DNA of 36,919 bases from contig WOYT01000028.1 of assembly GCA_011620695.1 (NCBI GenBank), positions 1 through 36,919 of the forward strand. Direction: 5' to 3'. The notes beneath the pieces were generated by a model. The model searched no databases and was not told the DNA's origin. It saw only the letters and a list, made by a program, of their open reading frames with translations. The stretch's first letter is position 1, and each line of letters starts with the position of its first letter. Shown here in pieces: positions 29,008 through 36,919 of this stretch. The position numbers were made by a program, and so were the translations under genes. The stretch comes from Proteiniphilum sp. GTDB lineage: Bacteria; Bacteroidota; Bacteroidia; Bacteroidales; Dysgonomonadaceae.

Positions 29008-29879
29008 TACGTTTTGCCGATGAACATACCCGTGAAGCGGTGCGGGCGATGTGGAAAACCTGTTTCGGTGACCCGGATGATTACATGGATATTTACTTCC
29101 GTCACAAGTACCGTGATGAGCAGACACTGGTTTACTTCGACGAAGGCAGGGCGGTGGCATCGCTGCAGATGCTGCCCTACAGCTTCACCTTTCATGGCAG
29201 CGAGATCCCGGTGCTTTACCTCTCCGGCGTATGTACGCTGCCGGAAGCACGCAGGAAGGGATTTATGCATCAGTTGCTGCTGCGTAGCTTCGAGGTGGCT
29301 AGAGAGCGGGAGATACCGCTGATGCTGCTGGTGCCGCAGGAGGAGTGGCTGCTCGGTTTTTATGCGCGATATGGCTTTGCACAGACCTTCGATGCAGGCA
29401 ATGAGCCGCTGCCATCGCTCAAAACGTTTATCGATCTCCACCCGGGTGACCTGCAGGCAGCCTTCCGTGCCTTCGACACCCACTTTCGCGGGCGCGACAT
29501 GACCCTGCAGAAGTCGTTCAATGACTTCCAGGCCATGGTGGAGGAGGCAGCCCTCTACGATTTCCCGCTCAAGAAGAACCTGATCGGTATGGCCCGGGTG
29601 ATCGATGCGGGGCGGCTGTTGCAGCTCCATGCATCTGCACACGGCGACGCTGTTTGCTCGCTGAAAGTGGATGATGAATTGTTACCCCGGAACAGTGGCT
29701 TATATAACCTTTCTGGGGGTGTTGTCCAAAGGGGTTTGAGGCTGGTTGAGCCACACCTGCAGCTGGATATTGCCGAACTCACGCAGTTGCTCATGGGGTA
29801 TCACACCGCTGAACGCGGCGGACAGATCGCCTCCCTCTTTCCGGAGAAGGTGCCGGCGATGCATTACATGCTGGAATAA
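29004..29879 (+). CDS. GNAT family N-acetyltransferase (Eis-like N-terminal half)
   Basis: VLYLSGVCTLPEARRKGFMHQLLLRSFEVAREREIPLMLLVPQEEWLLGFYARYGF acetyl-CoA motif; ATGA overlap with the upstream gene. Confidence 0.88.
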   Translation: MIRFADEHTREAVRAMWKTCFGDPDDYMDIYFRHKYRDEQTLVYFDEGRAVASLQMLPYSFTFHGSEIPVLYLSGVCTLPEARRKGFMHQLLLRSFEVAREREIPLMLLVPQEEWLLGFYARYGFAQTFDAGNEPLPSLKTFIDLHPGDLQAAFRAFDTHFRGRDMTLQKSFNDFQAMVEEAALYDFPLKKNLIGMARVIDAGRLLQLHASAHGDAVCSLKVDDELLPRNSGLYNLSGGVVQRGLRLVEPHLQLDIAELTQLLMGYHTAERGGQIASLFPEKVPAMHYMLE

Positions 29880-29891
29880 GCTGCCGGCCGG

Positions 29892-30836
29892 TCAGAGCCA
29901 CTTCCTCTTCTTGAAATAGTAGAGGATCAGCAGCGAGGAGAGCACCATGAAGAGGATGGCTGCCGGATAGCCCCACTTCTTGTCCAGCTCCGGCATAAAG
30001 GAGAAGTTCATCCCGTAGATGCTCGCGATGAGCGTGGGTGGCATAAAGATGACCGAAACGATGGTGAAGATTTTGATGATCTTGTTCTGTTCAATGTTCA
30101 CATAACCCAGGAAAGTGTCCTGCAGGTAATCGAGGCGGTCGAAGCTGAACTTGATGTGCTCCACCAGCGAGTTGATGTCCTTGATGATGATGGTGAGCTT
30201 GGACTGCAGCTCGGCAGGGATAAACTCGCTGCGGAGCATACTTGAAACGGTACGCTGCTTGTCAATGATGTTCTCCCTGAGGAGCATCGTCTTTTCCTGC
30301 AGGTTTTTGATTTCGGAGAGCAGCTCTTCGTCGGCCTCCTGCAGGGTGAGTGAGTTACTGAGCTGCGTGATCTTCTGCGTCATGTTCTCGATCATGTCGG
30401 CATCGAACTCCACCCGTGTCTCCAGGAGGGCTACCAGCACATGTGCCCCGGTGGGGTAGTTCTTCGGGTTGGCCGATATCTTCTTCACTGTCTCGTGAAA
30501 GGAACTCAGCTCCTCGCCGCGGACGGTCACCAGGATGTTGTTCTTGAGGATGAACGATACCGGGTCGGTCTCGAAGTTGGAGAGCAGAAAGTTGGAGTTG
30601 ACCACCAGTGTGTCGTTGGTCTCGATATACCGCGATGACATCTCGATCTCGATCATCTCCTCCTCTTCCTGGATGTAGATCTTCAGGAAATCCTCCAGTT
30701 CATTTTCCACCTCCTCATCTACATCGTTGAGGTCGATCCACAAAAAGTTCTGTATGGGGTTTGATTTCAGGAAGTCAAGGCTGCGGCTCAATCTTACGAT
30801 GCCATCCTTGTGATAAAATAATTTTACTTCCGCCAT
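29892..30836 (-). CDS. corA: CorA family divalent cation transporter
   Basis: C-terminal TM pair with IYGMNFSFMPEL (GMN motif) and KKRKWL tail. Confidence 0.95.
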   Translation of the reverse strand: MAEVKLFYHKDGIVRLSRSLDFLKSNPIQNFLWIDLNDVDEEVENELEDFLKIYIQEEEEMIEIEMSSRYIETNDTLVVNSNFLLSNFETDPVSFILKNNILVTVRGEELSSFHETVKKISANPKNYPTGAHVLVALLETRVEFDADMIENMTQKITQLSNSLTLQEADEELLSEIKNLQEKTMLLRENIIDKQRTVSSMLRSEFIPAELQSKLTIIIKDINSLVEHIKFSFDRLDYLQDTFLGYVNIEQNKIIKIFTIVSVIFMPPTLIASIYGMNFSFMPELDKKWGYPAAILFMVLSSLLILYYFKKRKWL

Positions 30837-30864
30837 GGTCTCTCTCTTTTAAATCGTGCATAAA

Positions 30865-31671
30865 TCAGTCCTTTAACGCCTTTGGCTCTGCCTGCCTGAT
30901 CAAGGGCTCCAGCAGGTTGGTGAGTTGTTCGAACTGCTCAATGGAAAGCTGTTCGGGCCTTTTGGTGAGCATCGGGTCGCCGGGCAGCGGACTCTCTTCT
31001 GACAGCAGTGACTGAATGGAGTTTCGCAGCATCTTGCGTCGCTGGTTGAAACTGGTCTTCACTACCGTTTTGAATAATTTCTCATTACAGCCGAGCTGCT
31101 TTCGCTTGTTACGGGTGAGCCGCACAACTGCCGATTTAACTTTTGGCGGAGGGATGAACGCCTGCTCGTTCACCGTGAAGAGGTACTCGATGTCGTACCA
31201 TGTCTGCAGCAGCACACTGAGGATGCCGTAGGTCCTGCTGCCGGGTGAAGCAGTCATGCGTTCCGCAACCTCCTTTTGGATCATGCCCGTGCAGCAGGGT
31301 ATAGACTCCCTGTTGTCGAGCAGCTTGAAGAAAATCTGTGAGGAGATGTTGTAAGGATAATTGCCGATCAGACAGAAGCTCCCGTTGTAAAGTGCCGGGA
31401 GATTCATTCGCAGGAAATCCTGCTCCAGGATCCGGCCGTTGAGCACGGGGTAATGCTCTTTCAGGTAGGCCACCGACTCGCTGTCGATCTCTACCACGGT
31501 GAGATCTCTTCCCTGTTTCAGCAGGTGACGGGTGAGCATGCCGGTACCGGGTCCCACCTCCAGCACCGGGAGGGTGGGGAAGCCATCAAGGCTCTCCGCG
31601 ATGCGGCGTGCAATCGCTTCATCCTTGAGGAAGTGCTGGCCTAGGTTTTTTTTTGCTCTTACCTGAAACAT
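30865..31671 (-). CDS. rsmA: 16S rRNA dimethyladenosine transferase RsmA/KsgA
   Basis: AKKNLGQHFLKDEAIARRI, LEVGPGTGMLTRHLL, IGNYPYNISSQIFFKLLD, FIPPPKVKSAVVRL. Confidence 0.97.
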   Translation of the reverse strand: MFQVRAKKNLGQHFLKDEAIARRIAESLDGFPTLPVLEVGPGTGMLTRHLLKQGRDLTVVEIDSESVAYLKEHYPVLNGRILEQDFLRMNLPALYNGSFCLIGNYPYNISSQIFFKLLDNRESIPCCTGMIQKEVAERMTASPGSRTYGILSVLLQTWYDIEYLFTVNEQAFIPPPKVKSAVVRLTRNKRKQLGCNEKLFKTVVKTSFNQRRKMLRNSIQSLLSEESPLPGDPMLTKRPEQLSIEQFEQLTNLLEPLIRQAEPKALKD

Positions 31672-31706
31672 TGCAATCTGCTGATTATTCCTTATCTTTA
31701 CCGCCG

Positions 31707-31714
31707 CAAAGGTA
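31707..31714 (-). promoter_or_regulatory. Bacteroidetes-type -7 box (TACCTTTG, minus strand) upstream of rsmA
   Basis: CAAAGGTA on the plus strand about 36 nt upstream of the rsmA start; possible -33 CAAA at 31738-31741 with a long (23-nt) spacer. Confidence 0.45.
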
Positions 31715-31841
31715 ACATTTAATTATCAGAAATCAGTCAAACGCATTCTAAAAAAACAAGATAGAGGGTACCCGCACATGTTGCGCAAATCAGTGGCACC
31801 CTGCTTTCTCTTGTTGGAATGAACGAATAAAAAATATACGA

Positions 31842-32858
31842 GTGAAGATAACTGCTGCATCCCTGAAGAGCCTCATGAAGACAGTGCTCTCCCTGCTGCT
31901 CGGATTGTTTATCATATGGGCCATGTACCGCGACACCAATATGGGTGAGCTCTGGACAATCACCCGCTCTGCCAACTTCTGGGTCATTGCTTTCTCTCTG
32001 ATCTTCGGCTTGATCGGGAACGTGCTTCGGGGACTTCGCTGGGAACTGTTTGTCCATTCTCTCGGCTATCACCCTCCCCGTGCCAGCGTGATCTATGCCA
32101 CCTTAGGCAATTATGCCGTCAACTTTGTCCTGCCGCGCGCCGGCGATGTGTGGCGGTGCGGCGTGGTGAGCAGGTATGACCATATTCCCTTCTCCAAAAC
32201 GCTGGAGACCTTTTTAATTGATAAGATGGTCGATATCATTGCCGGCCTCACGGTGATACTGGTCAGCGTGTTACTCTACATCGATTTCTTTGTCTCCTAC
32301 TTCCGCAACAACCCCCAGTTTGCTGAGAAGGTGTACAGCCTCTTTTCTTCCGTGTGGACCTACCTGATCCTCGCGGCGATGCTGCTGGCGGTCGTCGTGA
32401 TGTACACTTTCTTCCGTCGTTCCTGGCTCGTGATTAAAATAAAGCGGTTTATCAACACGCTCCGCTATGACCTCAAGGTCATCTCAGACATAAAAGAGAA
32501 AAAGAGGATAATAATCTACACGATTCTTCTCTGGTTATGTTTTTATTTGTATTTTTACATCTGCTTCTTTGCGTTCGATTTCACAAGTGATCTGGGACCT
32601 CTGGCGGGACTGATTGTATTTGCCATGACCAATATCGGAATCTCGGTGCCGGTACAGGGTGGCATCGGACCCTGGCATTTCATGGTGATCTCCTCCCTGA
32701 TGATCCTGGGAGTGGCTGAGAATCAGGCACTCGCTTTTGCAGGTGCTGTCTTTACCATCCAATCGGTCTGGCAGATCCTCTACGGGCTGGTGGGTGTCTT
32801 CGCCATGCCGCATGTGAAGAGAAACGCTGAAGAGGTGAATCACGCTGAAAACCAATAA
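31842..32858 (+). CDS. UPF0104/lysylphosphatidylglycerol synthase TM-region family membrane protein (GTG start)
   Basis: LRGLRWELFVHSLG, YAVNFVLPRAGDVWRCGVVSRYDHIPFSKTLETFLIDKMVDII, GISVPVQGGIGPWHFMVISSLMILG. Confidence 0.9.
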   Translation: MKITAASLKSLMKTVLSLLLGLFIIWAMYRDTNMGELWTITRSANFWVIAFSLIFGLIGNVLRGLRWELFVHSLGYHPPRASVIYATLGNYAVNFVLPRAGDVWRCGVVSRYDHIPFSKTLETFLIDKMVDIIAGLTVILVSVLLYIDFFVSYFRNNPQFAEKVYSLFSSVWTYLILAAMLLAVVVMYTFFRRSWLVIKIKRFINTLRYDLKVISDIKEKKRIIIYTILLWLCFYLYFYICFFAFDFTSDLGPLAGLIVFAMTNIGISVPVQGGIGPWHFMVISSLMILGVAENQALAFAGAVFTIQSVWQILYGLVGVFAMPHVKRNAEEVNHAENQ

Positions 32859-32875
32859 AAAAAAGATAATATAAC

Positions 32876-34339
32876 ATGGCTACTACAGATTTGCTACAGT
32901 TGACACCACAAAGTGTATGGAAACATTTTCATTCACTCACACGTTTACCACGACCCACCGGTCAGATGGAAGAGGTGACCCGCTTTGTGATGGAGTTCGG
33001 GAAGTCGCTGAACCTGGAAACACGACAGGACAAGGTGGGCAACGTGCTGATACGCAAGCCGGCCACCAAGGGGTACGAGCATGCCAGGACGGTGATCCTC
33101 CAATCACATCTCGATATGGTGCCGCAGAAGAATGCCGATGTAGCGCATGATTTTACCAAAGATCCCATTCAGGCCTATATCGACGGTGAGTGGGTGAAAG
33201 CCCGCTCTACCACCCTGGGTGCCGACAATGGCATCGGTTGCGCCATGATGATGGCGGTGCTGGAAGATGAGTCACTTGAACATCCGCCCATTGAGGCGCT
33301 CTTCACAATAGATGAAGAGGTGGGTATGGATGGTGCCAACGGACTGGAGAAAGGGTTCCTTGAAGGCACGCTGATGCTCAACCTGGATACGGAAGAGGAG
33401 GGCGAGCTCTGCATTGGATGTGCAGGTGGAAGAAATGTGAATGTCTCTTTTCGTTACAAGCCTGTTACCGAGATTGACATGGGTGACATCGCTTTCAAGG
33501 TGAGCCTGCGCGGTCTCAAGGGTGGCCACTCTGGAGTACAGATTCACCTGGGACGTGCCAATGCCAACAAGCTGATGAACCGCTTTCTGAAAGAGGTGGT
33601 CCGCAACTATGAGGCACGCATCGCCTCCATTCAGGGGGGATCGCTACGCAATGCCATCCCCCGCGAGTCATTCGTGGTGCTCACCATTCCCGAGCAACTC
33701 TCGGATGACCTGCTGGATCTGGTGGCTGAGTATGAAGAGCTCTTCCGCAACGATTTTGCCGGCATCGAGGAGGGGATCTCTTTCAAGGCGGAGCCTACCG
33801 ACCTGCCGAAGAACCTGATACCAGAGGAGATACAGGATGACCTGATCAACGCGGTGGAGGGGTGCCCCAACGGGGTGATCAGCTATCTTGCCGACTTCCC
33901 CGGTGTGGTGGAGAGCTCGCTCAACCTGGCACTGGTGCAGTCATCAGAGGATCGCATCGAGGTGAAGTTGCTGGTCCGCAGCTCTTCTGAGAGCCGTAAG
34001 GATTGGGTCTGCTCATCGGTGGAGAGCCTCTTCCTGCTGGCTGGTGCCAGGGTGGAGTTCGACGGTGATTATCCTGGCTGGCAACCCAACGCACAGAGTG
34101 AACTGCTGCATACCATGGAGCGGATCTACCTGGAGAAGTATGACCAGCGACCCAGGGTGATGGTGATTCATGCCGGTCTGGAGTGCGGTATCATTCAGTC
34201 GAATGCAGCACAGAAGCTGGATATTGTCTCTTTTGGTCCCACCATAACGGGCGCACACTCACCCGACGAGGCGGTGAAGATCGATACGGTAGCCCGTACA
34301 TATGATTACCTGGTGACCACTCTGGAGAATCTGAAATAA
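32876..34339 (+). CDS. pepD: Aminoacyl-histidine dipeptidase (PepD, M20 family)
   Basis: VILQSHLDMVPQKNADVAHDFTKDPI, TLGADNGIGCAMMMAVLED, FTIDEEVGMDGANGL, RGLKGGHSGVQIHLGRANANKLMNRFL, HAGLECGII. Confidence 0.95.
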   Translation: MATTDLLQLTPQSVWKHFHSLTRLPRPTGQMEEVTRFVMEFGKSLNLETRQDKVGNVLIRKPATKGYEHARTVILQSHLDMVPQKNADVAHDFTKDPIQAYIDGEWVKARSTTLGADNGIGCAMMMAVLEDESLEHPPIEALFTIDEEVGMDGANGLEKGFLEGTLMLNLDTEEEGELCIGCAGGRNVNVSFRYKPVTEIDMGDIAFKVSLRGLKGGHSGVQIHLGRANANKLMNRFLKEVVRNYEARIASIQGGSLRNAIPRESFVVLTIPEQLSDDLLDLVAEYEELFRNDFAGIEEGISFKAEPTDLPKNLIPEEIQDDLINAVEGCPNGVISYLADFPGVVESSLNLALVQSSEDRIEVKLLVRSSSESRKDWVCSSVESLFLLAGARVEFDGDYPGWQPNAQSELLHTMERIYLEKYDQRPRVMVIHAGLECGIIQSNAAQKLDIVSFGPTITGAHSPDEAVKIDTVARTYDYLVTTLENLK

Positions 34340-34390
34340 GGATAATGCACATGGTTGTCTGCTGCGCTCAAATTATCTCTTCCCATCATC

Positions 34391-34603
34391 ATGAGAAAGC
34401 TTGAAAGACATATCATCCTGCCGCTGGCGCTGGCGGCATACGCACTCATCTTGGGTGTCATTGCATATCCCCGTTACCGCACCTCCGGCAATTGGGGGGA
34501 GTACTTCACCATTATCGGCATCACCCTCCTGCTGGCGCTGATCCTTCACTTTCTGTTGAAACGCAGGCAACAGATCCGGAAGCGGTTTAAGGGGGAGGAG
34601 TAG
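34391..34603 (+). CDS. Small two-TM membrane protein (start revised to 34391)
   Basis: MRKLERHIILPLALAAYALILGVIAYPRYRTSGNWGEYFTIIGITLLLALILHFLLKRRQQIRKRF. Confidence 0.75.
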   Translation: MRKLERHIILPLALAAYALILGVIAYPRYRTSGNWGEYFTIIGITLLLALILHFLLKRRQQIRKRFKGEE

Positions 34604-34663
34604 CTCACCTGGGTATTCCTCTGAACGGTTTTGCCAGCAACTGCTCCTTACCATATCATATAG

Positions 34664-34700
34664 CCCGGTTCAAGCTTTGACTTGTTTACCGGGTTTTTTT
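34664..34700 (+). terminator. Intrinsic terminator
   Basis: CCCGGT-T-CAAG-CTTTGA-CTTG-TTT-ACCGGG followed by T7. Confidence 0.88.
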
Positions 34701-34728
34701 GAATCCTTTTCCTGAAGAAAAAGGCTCA

Positions 34729-34758
34729 TTGTCGTCACAAAATCTACCGCTTGTCGTC
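34729..34758 (+). promoter_or_regulatory. Direct repeat TTGTCGTC x2 (34729-34736 and 34751-34758), 22-nt period, upstream of the DUF4252/sigma operon
   Basis: Two identical 8-mers two helical turns apart, ending 29 nt before the ATG at 34788. Confidence 0.35.
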
Positions 34759-34787
34759 TCTCCTATACAAACCGTTTAATTGTTACT

Positions 34788-35246
34788 ATGATGAAGAGTA
34801 AGATTATTGCGTTGATGCTATTTGCGTTGCTTGCAACGGGTTTGCAGGCACAAACCACGTTAAAGGAACTCTACCGGGAATTTTCCGGTGCCGAGCATGT
34901 CACGAAGGTAAACCTGAATGGTCTGGCGCTGATGTTTGCCAAACCTTTTATGGAAAAAGAGGGGATGGGCAAGGTGACCAGCATCCGTGTGCTTTCACTT
35001 GAGGAGTGCGCACCAGAGGTGAAGGAACGATTCAGCCGTGCTGCGCTGGGTTTCCGGGATGAGGGATATGAGCTGTTTCTCAACGCCAATGATCAGGATG
35101 AGAAGGCACGGATTTTTGTGAAGATCGAAGATCAGCTGATCCGTGAGATGGTGATCATGACCATGGGCGATGATCCTGCCCTGGTGCACCTGAAAGGGAA
35201 ATTTCGGCCCGCCGATATCGATCAGACGAGTAATGGAGGGAAGTGA
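34788..35246 (+). CDS. Exported DUF4252-like protein (first copy)
   Basis: Signal peptide MMKSKIIALMLFALLATGLQAQ; similar layout to the 36321-36806 protein (signal peptide, VTKVNLNGLALMF, ARIFVKIEDQLIREMVIMTMGDDPALVHLKGKF). Confidence 0.75.
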   Translation: MMKSKIIALMLFALLATGLQAQTTLKELYREFSGAEHVTKVNLNGLALMFAKPFMEKEGMGKVTSIRVLSLEECAPEVKERFSRAALGFRDEGYELFLNANDQDEKARIFVKIEDQLIREMVIMTMGDDPALVHLKGKFRPADIDQTSNGGK

Positions 35247-35739
35247 GTTCAAACGGCGCTTTCTCGGCTACGGCGGGTTGATCTACCGCTATGCCTTCGC
35301 TGTTACGGGCGACAGAGAGGATGCGCAGGATATCGTACAGGAGGTGTATGAGAAGTTGTGGAAGATGCGGGAGATGCTGACGGCGGTGGAGAATGATGAA
35401 GCCTATGTGGTTTCGGTAGCTCGCAATAGCTCCCTGGATCGTCTCCGAAAGCGCTCCCGGCACCGGACGACAACACTCTCTGCGGCGATGGAGCCGGGTG
35501 ACGAGGGTGAAATGTTAAATCGTCTGGAAGCGATGGAGGAGCTGCGTCACATGGAGCGATTACTCTCCACCCTTCCGGAGAACCAGCAGATGGCGATACG
35601 ACTGAGACACTTTGCTGGTCAGCCACTCTCGGAGATAGCTGAGGCGATGCAACTCACAGAAATAAATGTGCGACAGCTTCTGTCGAGAGGAAGAAAAACC
35701 CTGAAGGAAAAAATGAAGAAGTATGTATATGGAGAATGA
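35233..35739 (+). CDS. ECF-type RNA polymerase sigma factor
   Basis: Region 2 YRYAFAVTGDREDAQDIVQEVYEKLWKM; region 4 LLSTLPENQQMAIRLRHFAGQPLSEIAEAMQLTEINVRQLLSRGRKTLKEKM. Confidence 0.93.
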   Translation: MEGSEFKRRFLGYGGLIYRYAFAVTGDREDAQDIVQEVYEKLWKMREMLTAVENDEAYVVSVARNSSLDRLRKRSRHRTTTLSAAMEPGDEGEMLNRLEAMEELRHMERLLSTLPENQQMAIRLRHFAGQPLSEIAEAMQLTEINVRQLLSRGRKTLKEKMKKYVYGE

Positions 35740-36292
35740 GTTTGAAGCATTACTGGATAAGTTCTATCGCGGTGATACAACCCTTGAGGAGGAGCAGCTG
35801 CTCGCCTCCTTTTTCAGCCGGAACGTCCTGCCGGAACAATGGGAGGCCGACAAGAACCTCTTTGAGTCGCTCCGTGTATCCGCTACAGAGATGCCCGAGG
35901 GACTGGAACAACGGATGAGTCAACTGATCGATTCATTGGAAGAGCGGGAAAAGAGCGGGAAGAAGATAGGAATAAGGTCGGTCTTCCGAAGAGATTTCAG
36001 GCTTCAGATTGCCGGACTGGTTGCCTCACTGCTGGTTTTGGCCACTATCGGCTTCTGGTCCTACTTCAACAGGCACGAAAGCGAACCGCTGCTTGTCGAT
36101 ACTTTCGAGAACCCGGAGCAGGCTCGAGAAGCAACCCTGGAGGCGCTGCAGCTTTTTGCAGATAACTTCTCAAAGGGGACCCATACCGTGGAACAGGTGG
36201 ACCGGCAGGTGGATAGAGCATTCGGCATCCTTCGTGAAACGCTGGGTCAGACAGTGACCTGCGGGGAGGACCCTGTTGTCAAACAGAAATAA
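35723..36292 (+). CDS. Single-pass membrane protein, putative anti-sigma factor
   Basis: Overlaps the sigma gene by 17 nt; cytosolic N-terminal region (FEALLDKFYRGDTTLEEEQLLASFF), one TM (LQIAGLVASLLVLATIGFWSYF), short periplasmic tail. Confidence 0.7.
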   Translation: MYMENEFEALLDKFYRGDTTLEEEQLLASFFSRNVLPEQWEADKNLFESLRVSATEMPEGLEQRMSQLIDSLEEREKSGKKIGIRSVFRRDFRLQIAGLVASLLVLATIGFWSYFNRHESEPLLVDTFENPEQAREATLEALQLFADNFSKGTHTVEQVDRQVDRAFGILRETLGQTVTCGEDPVVKQK

Positions 36293-36320
36293 AAGAAAGA
36301 AACCCTAAACAATTGGTATA

Positions 36321-36806
36321 ATGAAAAAAATGATGATTCTGCTTGCGCTGGCCCTCACAGCCACCGGGCTGTTCGCGCAGAGGAACCCGTTTGAGAAATT
36401 CACGGATATGGAGGGCGTCACATCGGTCTATATCTCGAAGAACATGATGTCGTTGATGCCCAGGGATTCGGGTATGAAATTTGGCAACGTGGATGTTTCC
36501 AATTTCATCAACAAGCTCTCGTCGATCCTGATCCTCACCTCGGAGAACAAACCGGTGGCACGGGAGATGATAGCACTGGCCAACAAGCGGATACAGGATG
36601 ATCAGTATGAGCTGCTGATGCGAATCAAGTCGGATGACAGCGAACGGGTCAACTTCTTCATGAAGGGCAAACCGGAGAACATCCGCGAGATGATCATGAT
36701 CGTGGAGGACAATGATGGCGAGAGCGTGATCATGCAGTTCCTGGGTGAATTCACGCTGGAGGATGCAAAGCAGATCACGGAGGAAATGCAGAAGCCGAAG
36801 AAGTGA
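36321..36806 (+). CDS. Exported DUF4252-like protein (second copy)
   Basis: Signal peptide MKKMMILLALALTATGLFAQ; SVYISKNMMSLMP, LSSILILTSEN, LLMRIKSDDSERVNFFMKGKPENIREMIMIVEDNDGESVIMQFLGEFTLEDAKQI. Confidence 0.85.
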   Translation: MKKMMILLALALTATGLFAQRNPFEKFTDMEGVTSVYISKNMMSLMPRDSGMKFGNVDVSNFINKLSSILILTSENKPVAREMIALANKRIQDDQYELLMRIKSDDSERVNFFMKGKPENIREMIMIVEDNDGESVIMQFLGEFTLEDAKQITEEMQKPKK

Positions 36807-36848
36807 GTGATCGGGCAGATCTCTATTTGCCGCTTCACTGAATCGCTG

Positions 36849-36878
36849 CCGGATGAACATCTGTTCGTCCGGTTTTTT
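36849..36878 (+). terminator. Intrinsic terminator of the DUF4252/sigma operon
   Basis: CCGGATGAAC-ATCT-GTTCGTCCGG (10-bp stem, one wobble) plus T6. Confidence 0.92.
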
Positions 36879-36919
36879 CTTCACCACCGGTTAGGAAGCT
36901 ATTTCACAAAATGCTATAT

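Overview
This window looks like a chromosomal, mostly housekeeping segment of a Bacteroidales bacterium (possibly Dysgonomonadaceae-like; this is inferred from gene content, TAnnTTTG-type promoters and absent Shine-Dalgarno sites). It contains about 37 protein genes: pth (5'-truncated), an S4/Hsp15-like protein, comB, maf, an unusual aspartokinase, hflX, two outer-membrane beta-barrel proteins, mnmA, recJ-recQ, rplM-rpsI-rpsB-tsf, a PPTase, gldE-ssb-mutY, HU, a tiny unlisted basic ORF, rng, priA, the succinate dehydrogenase/fumarate reductase operon, trpS, a DUF2156+GNAT pair, corA, rsmA, a UPF0104 membrane protein, pepD, and a DUF4252/ECF sigma/putative anti-sigma/DUF4252 module. There is one tRNA-Arg(ACG) and several clear intrinsic terminators. 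I saw no CRISPR array, mobile element or obvious defence island. The observations most worth follow-up are: (i) a 30-aa AURKAIP1/COX24 (bS22-like) ORF missing from the ORF track and preceded by a near-perfect Shine-Dalgarno; (ii) the DUF4252-sigma-TM-DUF4252 module with a direct-repeat candidate operator; (iii) a structured rpsI-rpsB intergenic leader; (iv) a 19-bp palindrome carrying two opposed -7 boxes in the sdh/trpS intergenic region; (v) an aspartokinase resembling the ectoine-associated type; and (vi) a split MprF-like gene set. All calls are from reading the sequence; no database search was run.
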